From Candidatus Bathyarchaeota archaeon A05DMB-3 (GTDB lineage Archaea > Thermoproteota > Bathyarchaeia > Bathyarchaeales > Bathycorpusculaceae), in NCBI GenBank assembly GCA_019685555.1, contig JABFQN010000001.1, positions 164,552-228,551 on the forward strand: DNA of 64,000 bases, read 5' to 3'. Positions 23,284-31,797 of this stretch are shown piece by piece (the first letter of the stretch is position 1; every line of letters starts with the position of its first letter). The notes under the pieces were generated by a model. The model was not told the origin of the DNA, ran no database searches, and saw only the letters and a list, made by a program, of their open reading frames with translations. A program made the position numbers and the translations under genes.

Positions 23284-24141
23284 TTAAAGACTGATTTTCA
23301 TTCCGTCATGGGCAAAAATAATGTTACTTTGCTGGTGCTGTTTTTCTATGGTTTTATAGTCATCATAGCTTTTACCCCACTCTTCTTCGATATGGGTGAA
23401 AATGGTTTTTCTTGCTTCCAAACATTTTATAAGTTCCAAAGCTTCTTCCATAGAGAAAAGCTCTTTTCTTAATGGGTTGCCTTCTGGAATTGTTATGCCC
23501 TCTTTTAGAGGCCCTTCTGGGAATACTTCACCCAAAATAAGTAGGTCTGGTTTTTTCAACTGCAGGTTCTGTGGGAATGGTTTCACATCGCACGGTGCAT
23601 AAATGATTTTTTTCTCCTCATGTTTAATTAAAAACACAGTTGAGACCACGTAGCTTCCAGAGACTTCGAAAGGCGTTATATAGTAGTTCCCAACGTGGAA
23701 AGGGGCCGCGTTTTCTAAATCGATGGTTTCGATAAGCCCCAGTCTCTTGTAATAATCGAGAAAATCACCGTACTTGTTTTCCAAATCCATCATAACCTTC
23801 GCCAGCGCACAAACCTTAACTTTCTTAGCCTGTTTATCGCCCCTCACAAACCTGCCGAGCCAAAACTTATACATGTTTTCCACAATTCTCAAGCCTAAAG
23901 TGTGGTCTGGATGCCAATGGGAATAGAAGATGTAATCAACATCATTGATTCCCTCGCGGTTTAGTTGAAAAGCGATTTCCTCCGGAGTGTCAAACAAGAG
24001 GTTAACCTCTGAAATATACATTGAAGCAGAAGAACGGGCATATGGCGCACCTTTAACCCTCGCCTCAACACAAACTCTACACTTACATCCAGGTCTCGGG
24101 ATGGTGGTGGCACCGCCAGAGCCAAGAATTATCAACTCCAA
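23284..24141 (-). CDS. metallo-beta-lactamase fold hydrolase
   Basis: A 285-residue MBL-fold enzyme. The metal-binding motif SHWHPDHTLG is near residues 78-87, and further conserved His/Asp residues follow (a CDVKPFP segment near 197 and the C-terminal TIFTHIEEEW). The N-terminus GSGGATTIPRPGCKCRVC is typical of the PhnP/ribonuclease Z-like subgroup. The substrate cannot be read from sequence; phosphodiesters are plausible. It lies upstream of the kinase gene in the same direction. Confidence 0.82.
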   Translation of the reverse strand: MELIILGSGGATTIPRPGCKCRVCVEARVKGAPYARSSASMYISEVNLLFDTPEEIAFQLNREGINDVDYIFYSHWHPDHTLGLRIVENMYKFWLGRFVRGDKQAKKVKVCALAKVMMDLENKYGDFLDYYKRLGLIETIDLENAAPFHVGNYYITPFEVSGSYVVSTVFLIKHEEKKIIYAPCDVKPFPQNLQLKKPDLLILGEVFPEGPLKEGITIPEGNPLRKELFSMEEALELIKCLEARKTIFTHIEEEWGKSYDDYKTIEKQHQQSNIIFAHDGMKISL

Positions 24142-24232
24142 AACATTGCCCCGCCTTATACAAGTTTAATAAAAGCCATATAAAACTGCGCGTTTAAATT
24201 TCCAATTAAAGGAAAGAGTAATCCAAGAAGGC

Positions 24233-26452
24233 TTATTCTTCTTCGTAGAATTCTTCTGCTTTTGGCGGTGTTGGCGGTAAGCCTTTGCGCTCGCGGATTT
24301 GCCTTATCACGTCTGCTTGCATAGATTCTGGCACTGGTGCCCACCGGCTGAACTGCGTCGCCCAAAAGGCTCTTCCCTGGGTTGAGGAGCGCAGTTCGTC
24401 GGCTATTCCGAAGGATTCTGCTACTGGAAGTTCCGCCTTCACTATAACCATGTCCTCTTCATTCACCATGTCAAGGATTCTGCCACGGCGTTTCTGCAGA
24501 AGCGAAATCACCGGGCTTACGAAATCGTTGGGAACCTTGCATTCGAAACTCATTATGGGTTCAAGAAGCTTAGGCTCGCTCAGGAGGAAGGCGCACCAAA
24601 CTGGACGCCAAGTCATAGGCAAGATTTGGGCTGGTCCGCGGTGCACTGGGTCCTCGTGAATCATTATGTCTTCAAGGTTAATTTTAAGCCCGTACATGGG
24701 TTCTTTAGCCAAAACGCCTGTGATGACGGCGTCGCGGAAACCAGACTTCACATGGTCTATAATTTCTTCGACGTACTGTCTTCCCTTTATTCTGTTGACA
24801 AGAACGTTTGTTCCTTCTATAGCTATTAGGTTTCGGGCGTCGTCTGTGGTCCAGCCATACTCCTTTGTTAGAACTTTCTGCCTTTCGTCGCGGGTTTGCA
24901 TTTCAGAAATTTTTCCAGTTTTTATGGCTTCTATAACTTCTTCTGAAAGCCTTTCAACGGTTACCCAAATTCTGTTATGCTTGTTGGGGCTTTTACCCAT
25001 TATGGCTGGTCCCTTATAGTCGCGGCTTATGGTTTCCCGATAAATCACAATAGGCTTGCTAATCCTAACCTTTAAGCCTGCTTCCTGCATTCGATAAGCC
25101 GTAACTTCAAGGTGGAGTTCTCCCATTCCGCTAAGCAAGTATTGTCCGCTTTCCTTGTCTATCCTAAAGTGAAGGTTCGGGTCTTCAAGGGTAAGCTTAT
25201 GGATAACTTTGTCGAAAAGAGGCAAGTCCTTAACGTCTTCTGGTTCAACAGCCACCGTAACCACAGGGTCTGAAACATACTTCAACCCTTCGAAAGGATG
25301 GGTTTCAACACCTTCTTCAGCTAGGGTTTCGCCAACATGAAGTGAAGGGAGTCCCGAAAGCGCCGCAATGTTCCCGGCTGGAATTCGGTCAACGATTACC
25401 CTGTCAGCAGCCATACTCATGTAAACCTGCTGTATTGTGCCCTTCTGACGGCTAGTTACAAGGCGGACTGTTTTACCCCGTTCAACTGCACCGCTGAAAA
25501 CCCTTCCAATAGCAACCACACCACTGTGAGGGTCAACTTCTATGGTGGTTATACACATTAAAAGCGGACCGTTGGGGTCAACTTTAGCCATTGCTTGACC
25601 TACACGACTGTTGGGGTCTCCAGGCCAGATTTGGCTTTGCCTATATGGCTGGGCTTGCAGCGGGTTTGGCAAGTGCTCGCAGAACATGTCCAGTATAGGC
25701 TCATATAATGGGGCTTTCTTGCTTAACTCTTCAACTTTTCGGCCAATGTCTTCTGGGGCTCCAGTATACGCGTCAATTATGTCCTTGAAGCTTATGCCCT
25801 TCGCTTTCATGTGGGGCAGATTTAAACCCCACTTGTGGAGAGCTGAGCCGAAGGCCACCCGCCCATCTTCAACGGCTACTTGCCAGTCCTTTTTATGCTC
25901 TGGAGGAGCATACTTTTCTATAAGGCTGTTTATCCTCACGATTATTTTTGCGAATTTTCGCTGTATTTCCTCTGGAGTAAGTTTCAATTCTTTTATCAGG
26001 CGGTCAACCTTGTTGATGTAGAGGATGGGCTTTACTCTTTCTCGGAGAGCCTGCATCAAAACAGTTTCTGTCTGGGTCATAGGGCCTTCAACAGCGTCCA
26101 CCACCACCAAGGCACCATCCACAGCGCGGAGACTTCGGGTTACGGCCCCACTGAAGTCTATGTGGCCAGGCGTGTCAATGAGGTTTATTAGGTATTCTAC
26201 GCCTTTAAACTCGTGGGCTAAGCTTATGTTAGAGGCGAAAACTGTCATCTGCCGCTTCTGTTCAAGCTCCCAAGAGTCTAGGAAAAGCTTTTGTCCAGCT
26301 ACTTGCTCGCTTATGATGCCGGCTGCCGCCAAAAGGCTGTCGGAAAGCGTTGTTTTGCCATGGTCAACATGGGCGATTATGCTGGTGTTCCTTATCCTTT
26401 CAGGATTATTCATCAGTTTAACTATTTCTTCAACTTGCCTATAACGTCCCAT
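24233..26452 (-). CDS. EF-2 paralogue with altered switch I
   Basis: A complete five-domain translational GTPase of 739 residues, parallel in layout to the neighbouring EF-2. G1 is AHVDHGKTT, G3 DTPGHIDF and G4 NKVD, all intact. In switch I the usual RGITI reads RQMTV, so the glycine before the Mg-coordinating Thr is replaced. The diphthamide loop retains HEDPVHRGPAQILP with the modifiable His, followed by an unusual MTWRPVW. It lies head-to-head with the second EF-2 gene across a 230-base intergenic region. It could be a specialised translocase, a recycling factor or a stress form. Confidence 0.9.
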   Translation of the reverse strand: MGRYRQVEEIVKLMNNPERIRNTSIIAHVDHGKTTLSDSLLAAAGIISEQVAGQKLFLDSWELEQKRQMTVFASNISLAHEFKGVEYLINLIDTPGHIDFSGAVTRSLRAVDGALVVVDAVEGPMTQTETVLMQALRERVKPILYINKVDRLIKELKLTPEEIQRKFAKIIVRINSLIEKYAPPEHKKDWQVAVEDGRVAFGSALHKWGLNLPHMKAKGISFKDIIDAYTGAPEDIGRKVEELSKKAPLYEPILDMFCEHLPNPLQAQPYRQSQIWPGDPNSRVGQAMAKVDPNGPLLMCITTIEVDPHSGVVAIGRVFSGAVERGKTVRLVTSRQKGTIQQVYMSMAADRVIVDRIPAGNIAALSGLPSLHVGETLAEEGVETHPFEGLKYVSDPVVTVAVEPEDVKDLPLFDKVIHKLTLEDPNLHFRIDKESGQYLLSGMGELHLEVTAYRMQEAGLKVRISKPIVIYRETISRDYKGPAIMGKSPNKHNRIWVTVERLSEEVIEAIKTGKISEMQTRDERQKVLTKEYGWTTDDARNLIAIEGTNVLVNRIKGRQYVEEIIDHVKSGFRDAVITGVLAKEPMYGLKINLEDIMIHEDPVHRGPAQILPMTWRPVWCAFLLSEPKLLEPIMSFECKVPNDFVSPVISLLQKRRGRILDMVNEEDMVIVKAELPVAESFGIADELRSSTQGRAFWATQFSRWAPVPESMQADVIRQIRERKGLPPTPPKAEEFYEEE

Positions 26453-26682
26453 AGCTAAACCTTCTCCGCTCTAGCCGAAACCTTATTGAATCCAAGCCTT
26501 GAATGATGGTTTCTGTTTCTCTAAACATTGCTGTTTCCTTTACATGATAGGCTACATGGATGTGAAAAATGACTCATATTAACTTTTTGCATAGGGCCCA
26601 CAAGACTTTTAAGATTTAGGAAGACCTTGTTCTCTTAACTTATACTCTAAACTACAGATTAGTGTCAAAAGGGGTTCTAGCC

Positions 26683-28893
26683 TTGCCCAAGTTTAGGCAA
26701 ACTGCTGAAATCCTCAAATTGATGGGGAAAAAGGAGGATATTCGCAATATTGGCATAATAGCCCACATAGACCACGGCAAAACAACCATGACGGATTCTC
26801 TTTTAGCTGAAGCTGGTTTGCTTTCGCCTAAAATTGCTGGCGAAGCACGGGCATTGGATTATTTGGAAGAGGAGCAAAAACGTGGAATCACCATTAAAAC
26901 TGCAAACATTTCGCTTCTGCACGAAATTGATGGACGCCCTTTCGTTATAAACCTCATTGACACGCCTGGACACGTGGACTTCACGGGCAAGGTCACACGG
27001 GCTTTGAGGGCTATTGACGGTGCAGTGGTTGTGGTGGACGCTGTTGAAGAAGTTATGGTTCAAACAGAAACCGTGACAAGGCAAGCCCTAGAAGAAAGAG
27101 TGCGCCCCATCCTCTTCATTAACAAGGTTGACCGCCTAATAAAAGAATTGAAACTTACTCCAAACGAGATTCAAAACAAGCTAATCCGCATAATCCGCGA
27201 CTTTAACAACTTAATCGAAATTTACGGCGAACCAGATTTTAAAGATCGTTGGAAGGTTGACCCGCAAAAGGAAACAGTGGCTTTCGGCTCAGCCCTGCAC
27301 CGATGGGGTTTCACCCTAAAATTAGCTCAAGAAAAAGGCGTCAAATTCAACGACGTCATAGAGGCTTATGAGAAAGGAGCATACCAAAAGCTTGCACGGT
27401 TGATTCCGCTTCACAACGCCATCCTCGACGTGGTTGTTAAAAACGTTCCAAATCCCATTGAAGCCCAAAAATATAGAGTGCCGAGAATATGGAAAGGCGA
27501 AATGGACTCAGAAATTGGACGGGCTATGCTGAACTGCGACGATAACGGTCCCACAGTAATGTGTATAACAATGGCTCAGATGGACCCCCACGCTGGGCTA
27601 GTGGCAACTGGAAGGCTTTTTTCAGGCTCTGTGAAAGAAGGCGACCATGTTTATCTTGTTGGCGTACGGAAAGACTACCGCGTTCAACAGGTTTCCATGT
27701 ATATGGGTGCCTTCAGAGAGGTTGTGGACCGCATAGCTGCTGGCAACATTGCGGCGCTTTTAGGCTTGGATTTGGCTAGGGCTGGTGAAACCCTTGTGGA
27801 TATAGCCCATAAAGACGTTATGGTGCCTTTTGAACGAATAAAATACGTTTCAGAGCCCGTCATAACCCTAGCCCTTGAGCCGAAACATCCGAAGGATTTG
27901 CCGCGTCTAGTGGACGCCATGAACAGACTTTCAATAGAAGACCCAAACCTTGTAACCACAATAAATAGGGAGACAGGTGAATACTTGCTCAGCGGAATGG
28001 GTGAGCTTCACCTTGAAATCGCCGTGAAATTCCTAAGGGATTATGGTGGTGGACTGGAAATCTTAACATCAAAACCCATAGTGGTTTACAGGGAAAGCGT
28101 CTCTGGAAAGGGCATAATAGCCATGGCTAAAAGCCCCAACAAACACAACAGATTCTGGGTTCAAGTGGAGCCCCTAGAAGAGAAGGTTATAGACATGATA
28201 GAGAAGGGTGAAATCGCAGAGGAAATGGGAAGAAAACAGATAGGAAACATCCTTTTCAAGGAAGCAGAGTGGCCAACAGAAGAAGCTCGAAACGTTTGGG
28301 CAGTAGACGAGCATAGAAACATACTCCTAGACTTGACAAAGGGTATTCAATACCTTCGCGAAGCTAGGGAAATGATAATTGCGGGTTTCAGATGGGCATG
28401 CAGAGCTGGACCCCTATGCGAAGAACCATTACGCGGAGTGAAAATCAAGCTTATGGATGCACAACTTCACGAGGACCCAGTACACCGCGGACCAGCCCAA
28501 ATCTTGCCAGCCACACGCCGCGCCATATTAGGCTCATTTTTAACGGCTAAGCCTGTGCTTTTAGAGCCAGTCTACAAAATCGGCGTTTCTGTTCCAGCCC
28601 AATGGGTTGGTGAATGCTCCAGCATAATAACTAGAAAGCGTGGTAGGATACTGTCTTCGGAGATGAAAGGCGCCTTAACTAGGATAGCGGGATATATTCC
28701 AGTGGCGGAAACCTTCGGATTGTCTGCTGAAATGCGCTCAGCCACTTCTGGACATGCTTTTTGGCAGTGCACCTTTGACCACTGGGAGAAAGTTCCAGAA
28801 AACATCAAAGCAGAAGTGGTTAGGCAAATCCGCGAAAGAAAAGGCTTACCGCCTGAAATACCGACGCCTAATATGTTTATAGATGAGGCTTAA
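26683..28893 (+). CDS. fusA: translation elongation factor EF-2
   Basis: EF-2 catalyses GTP-dependent ribosomal translocation. The 736-residue product has canonical G1 (AHIDHGKTT), switch I (EEEQKRGITIKTANIS), G3 (DTPGHVDF) and G4 (NKVD). Its domain IV diphthamide loop is LHEDPVHRGPAQILPATRR, including the His that DphB-pathway enzymes modify. I choose TTG 26683, giving the family N-terminus (M)PKFRQTAEILKLM; GTG 26662 would add seven residues. It is divergent from the EF-2 paralogue and followed 11 bases later by the Ogg gene. Confidence 0.94.
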   Translation: MPKFRQTAEILKLMGKKEDIRNIGIIAHIDHGKTTMTDSLLAEAGLLSPKIAGEARALDYLEEEQKRGITIKTANISLLHEIDGRPFVINLIDTPGHVDFTGKVTRALRAIDGAVVVVDAVEEVMVQTETVTRQALEERVRPILFINKVDRLIKELKLTPNEIQNKLIRIIRDFNNLIEIYGEPDFKDRWKVDPQKETVAFGSALHRWGFTLKLAQEKGVKFNDVIEAYEKGAYQKLARLIPLHNAILDVVVKNVPNPIEAQKYRVPRIWKGEMDSEIGRAMLNCDDNGPTVMCITMAQMDPHAGLVATGRLFSGSVKEGDHVYLVGVRKDYRVQQVSMYMGAFREVVDRIAAGNIAALLGLDLARAGETLVDIAHKDVMVPFERIKYVSEPVITLALEPKHPKDLPRLVDAMNRLSIEDPNLVTTINRETGEYLLSGMGELHLEIAVKFLRDYGGGLEILTSKPIVVYRESVSGKGIIAMAKSPNKHNRFWVQVEPLEEKVIDMIEKGEIAEEMGRKQIGNILFKEAEWPTEEARNVWAVDEHRNILLDLTKGIQYLREAREMIIAGFRWACRAGPLCEEPLRGVKIKLMDAQLHEDPVHRGPAQILPATRRAILGSFLTAKPVLLEPVYKIGVSVPAQWVGECSSIITRKRGRILSSEMKGALTRIAGYIPVAETFGLSAEMRSATSGHAFWQCTFDHWEKVPENIKAEVVRQIRERKGLPPEIPTPNMFIDEA

Positions 28894-28904
28894 AGGATAC
28901 GAAT

Positions 28905-29795
28905 GTGAAACTTATGGAATTGGTTTTGAAGCCTTTCCAACCCTTTGATTTGGATTTGACGCTATGCTGTGGTCAAGCCTTTAGATGGGAAAAAATTGGT
29001 GACTGGTGGTATGGCATCGTCAAAGGTAAGCCCTTAAAAGTGAGGCAGAAGGGCAATTTGCTTGAATTTGAAAACACCAGCCAAAAATTCATAGAAAACT
29101 ATTTCAGACTTGGAGATGACTTGCAAACGATTCTAACTCAAATTGCAAAGGACAAGCACATGGAAAAGGCGGTTAAAACCCTTAACGGTTTGCGCGTCCT
29201 CCGCCAAGACCCCTGGGAATGCCTCGTCTCATATATATGCGCCACCTACAAGAACATCCCCGCCATAAAACAGATGCTCTTCAACATAGCCAAAAATTTT
29301 GGAGAAAAAACGGTTTTAGACGGCTACACGTTTTACACTTTTCCAACAGCTGAAAAACTTGCAAAAGCAAATCTAAAAGAACTGGCAGAATGCGGGTTAG
29401 GCTACAGAGCTAAATACGTTTCTGAAACCGCCAAAAAAGTTGCTAACGGCGAGGTTGAAATCGAAAGCTTGAAAGAGAAAAGCTATGAGAAAGTCAGAGA
29501 AACGCTGCTTACACTTCGCGGAGTAGGCTTAAAAGTGGCTGACTGTGTTTCGCTTTTTGCCCTTGAAAAACTCGAAGCCTTTCCAGTAGACGTTTGGATA
29601 AAACGTGCAATCCTAAAGCATTATGCAAACCATTTTGAAAAGGAGTTCATTGGGAAAATTTCGCTTAAAAAGTCGCTGACAAAAGCAGATTATGAAAGGC
29701 TTAGCCTTTTTGGGCGAAATTATTTTGGCGTTTATGCGGGATACGCCCAAGAATATCTCTTTCACTTTGAAAGAACAATGGCAAACCAGCCTTAA
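28905..29795 (+). CDS. ogg: 8-oxoguanine DNA glycosylase (Ogg1 type)
   Basis: This helix-hairpin-helix GPD base-excision glycosylase removes 8-oxoguanine and nicks the DNA. The 296 residues contain the OGG N-terminal domain (DLDLTLCCGQAFRWEKIG) and the HhH motif LLTLRGVGLKVADCV with the catalytic Lys. The conserved Asp is in EAFPVDVWIKRAI. The length and N-terminal domain match OGG1 rather than the shorter archaeal AGOG. GTG 28905 or ATG 28914 could be the start. It follows the EF-2 gene by 11 bases, probably in the same transcript. Confidence 0.9.
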   Translation: MKLMELVLKPFQPFDLDLTLCCGQAFRWEKIGDWWYGIVKGKPLKVRQKGNLLEFENTSQKFIENYFRLGDDLQTILTQIAKDKHMEKAVKTLNGLRVLRQDPWECLVSYICATYKNIPAIKQMLFNIAKNFGEKTVLDGYTFYTFPTAEKLAKANLKELAECGLGYRAKYVSETAKKVANGEVEIESLKEKSYEKVRETLLTLRGVGLKVADCVSLFALEKLEAFPVDVWIKRAILKHYANHFEKEFIGKISLKKSLTKADYERLSLFGRNYFGVYAGYAQEYLFHFERTMANQP

Positions 29796-30163
29796 ATTAA
29801 GTCTTTCTCCTTAAGCACTTGCGCTGCCCAGTTTCCATTTGTGGTTGCCATGGATATGGCTTCTGAAACAAGTCTCTGAACGTTTCCGTAATTGTGCTGT
29901 TTTATTTGCTCAACAGCCTCCTCAAGCTTCGAGGCGACGTCTCTAAAACGCTCCATTTGAGAGGCGTTAGCAGCTATGTTAGTTTCCAAGATTAAGGCGT
30001 TAAAGTACGCCACTAACAGTTTCTCGGAACCCGCAGCTTCCGAAGCATCTCTCATGCCGCCCAAAAATTCTAATAAATTTGAAGCAACAATTAAGCTGGT
30101 TTTAATCTTTTCGGCGTAGTTAAACACCATTACAGCTTTTTTAACCTCTGCCAAAATGGTCAT
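29792..30163 (-). CDS. hypothetical all-helical protein
   Basis: A 123-residue soluble protein predicted to be entirely helical, with long amphipathic helices and no cysteine or obvious catalytic residues. It overlaps the end of the convergent ogg gene by 4 bases and follows the thioredoxin-like gene by 9 bases on the same strand, so it is probably in that operon. I recognise no family. Confidence 0.6.
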   Translation of the reverse strand: MTILAEVKKAVMVFNYAEKIKTSLIVASNLLEFLGGMRDASEAAGSEKLLVAYFNALILETNIAANASQMERFRDVASKLEEAVEQIKQHNYGNVQRLVSEAISMATTNGNWAAQVLKEKDLI

Positions 30164-30172
30164 CTCAAACGT

Positions 30173-30478
30173 TTAACCCTTCTCGAAAGAGGCTCTCGCC
30201 CGCCACTTTTCCAGTCTCTTCCGCACTTCTTCCTCAAGCCTCTCTTTGGAGATTAAGTGACCCCTCACTATGACTTCGTCGTTTAAGGCTATGCTGGGCG
30301 CGCTCATAATCTGATAGGTTAAGCCTTCTTCTAAGCCTTCCTTAGTGTTCATGTTCACCTCTCTGTAGGCTAAACCAAACTTCAGAGCAACTTCAAAAGC
30401 AATTTGCTTAGCAGCAGGACAAACCGAACAAGTGGGCAAAGTGAAAACCTTCAGCTCCAAACCCTTAAAGTCTTCCAT
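30173..30478 (-). CDS. thioredoxin-fold redox protein (CxxC)
   Basis: A 101-residue glutaredoxin/thioredoxin-like protein. The active-site motif PTCSVCPAAKQIAFEVA lies near residues 15-31 (CSVC), and the cis-Pro is in IMSAPSIALND. The C-terminal basic helix is typical of small archaeal thioredoxins that receive electrons from thioredoxin reductase or ferredoxin. It heads a two-gene unit with the helical hypothetical protein. Confidence 0.82.
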   Translation of the reverse strand: MEDFKGLELKVFTLPTCSVCPAAKQIAFEVALKFGLAYREVNMNTKEGLEEGLTYQIMSAPSIALNDEVIVRGHLISKERLEEEVRKRLEKWRARASFEKG

Positions 30479-30587
30479 AAACCTAAATTAGTAAGGCATT
30501 ATCCTTAAAATTGTTTTCATAACCCATTAAAAACTGGAAACACTTAAATCACATAGCAAAACGAATATTAAATGGGCTTTGGCAGGC

Positions 30588-30679
30588 GGGCCCGTAGCTC
30601 AGCTAGGTTAGAGCGACAGGCTCATATACGCATGCGCTGAGAAACCTGTTGGTCGGGCGTTCAAATCGCCCCGGGCCCA
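30588..30679 (+). tRNA. tRNA-Ile2(CAT) with a 17-base canonical intron
   Basis: Acceptor GGGCCCG pairs with CGGGCCC and discriminator A; CCA is not encoded. D-stem GCTC/GAGC, anticodon stem ACAGG/CCTGT and T-stem GGGCG/CGCCC are perfect. Removing 30627-30643 gives the loop CTCATAA with anticodon CAT. Exon CTCA pairs with intron TGAG, and the bulges are TA|T and AA|A, as expected for position 37/38. The GGGCCCG acceptor favours the isoleucine-accepting tRNA whose C34 is modified to agmatidine, rather than methionine. Confidence 0.87.
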
Positions 30680-30739
30680 CTTTTGGCACACACCTTAGGA
30701 GTTCTCTTAATAGGAGTGGGGTTAGGCGTATGCTCAGCC

Positions 30740-31030
30740 ATGCATTTGGCTGAAGAACAAGTCCAACTGCTAAAACATATATTAGCGAAGATTCAACCTC
30801 CCCAAGAGTTAATAGCAAAATACGGAAAGGATTTAGGGTGGCCAAAATGGGACATTGGCTTTGGTCCATACCCAGACTTTGCCAAAATGGAGGAACCATG
30901 CGGAAAACATGGAATAATGAAGACAGGAAAAATTGGAAAGAGCGAGGTAAAACTTCTGAGGCTAAGGGAGTTAACAGAGTTATATGCTGAACATTTGAGG
31001 AAGAATCCTGATACTTTTTATCATAGCTGA
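30740..31030 (+). CDS. hypothetical protein downstream of tRNA-Ile2
   Basis: The frame is open from inside the tRNA 3' flank, but ATG 30740 is the sensible start (96 residues). The product has helical ends and a central WPKWDIGFGPYPDF segment with EEPCGKHG. It may be real or a leftover from a tRNA-targeted integration. I recognise no family. Confidence 0.4.
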   Translation: MHLAEEQVQLLKHILAKIQPPQELIAKYGKDLGWPKWDIGFGPYPDFAKMEEPCGKHGIMKTGKIGKSEVKLLRLRELTELYAEHLRKNPDTFYHS

Positions 31031-31039
31031 CATTGTTTG

Positions 31040-31524
31040 TTAGGTTTCAGCCTTAAGCTTCTCAACTAGGATAGCTGTTCTTTTTCCAAGTTCGCGGCAG
31101 TGTTCAAGCTTTTTTTGTTTGGGTTTTCTACGGCTGCTGCGCCGTAATGCTTGTCGTCCGCTCTTCCTTGAACTATCATTCCGTGAATCAGCATAGCGTT
31201 TAGTATAGATAGAAGTGTTGTTTCTGCACCTGTGGCTGTTCCGCCAGAGCTTGTGAAGGCTGCACCCACCTTGCCTTCAAGCTTTCCATGAATTTTTACA
31301 GACTCGTCTATTAACGCTTTAAGCTTAGCAGACATCTGCCCATAATACGTTGGCGAGCCCATTATGATGCCGTCTGCCTCCAACAAATCGTCTAGGCTTG
31401 TTTTGTCAACTTTTTTGACAATCACATCGACGCCTTCCACTTGTTTTGCGCCTTCAGCCACGGCATACGCCATCTTCTCAGTGTTCCCAGTTTTGGAGTA
31501 ATAAACAATCAATATTTTCGCCAT
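31040..31524 (-). CDS. flavodoxin/WrbA-like protein with a C-terminal frameshift
   Basis: An FMN-binding flavodoxin-fold protein, related to WrbA NAD(P)H:quinone oxidoreductases. The phosphate loop YYSKTGNTEKMAYAVA is near residues 8-23 and MGSPTYYGQMSAKLK near 55-69. As written, the frame ends at 31066 with an untypical tail. One extra base in the seven-T run at 31110-31116 (seven A on the coding strand) would restore KLEHCRELGKRTAILVEKL, the usual C-terminal helix, and end at 31040. This is either a sequencing/assembly homopolymer error or a real lesion. Confidence 0.8.
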
Positions 31525-31666
31525 TTACTACACCATCTCAACAGCAAGGTTCATTTGCAAAGGCTTCAGCTTTAAATTTTACCATCTAAAATGTTTCCAA
31601 ATGGTTTATGTGGCGAATAGAAGATTCTTCCACAAGCTATAAGAAGGCAAAGCGAGTTAATTTTCT

Positions 31667-31741
31667 GGGGAGAATGGTGGAACCTTTTTAGAGGGGAGAA
31701 AGGAGAGAAGGGAGAAAAACAGATACTCCACCATTCTCCCC
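31667..31741. repeat. 15-bp perfect inverted repeat with purine-rich loop
   Basis: GGGGAGAATGGTGGA (31667-31681) and its exact complement TCCACCATTCTCCCC (31727-31741) flank 45 bases rich in GGAGA repeats. The element lies between two minus-strand genes: 56 bases beyond the acetyltransferase stop and 143 bases upstream of the flavodoxin start. It could be a hairpin in a transcript, a regulatory site or a remnant of a small mobile element. Confidence 0.7.
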
Positions 31742-31797
31742 ATCATCTTCCATGCGTATCATGAAAGTTGCTTTTAAACCTTTCCTTCTATTACAAA

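Noticed and set aside
30588..30679. Assignment of the second CAT tRNA as elongator or initiator methionine
   Set aside because: Its GGGCCCG acceptor differs from the GCCGGGG elongator at 17 kb and lacks initiator features; it matches archaeal Ile2 better.
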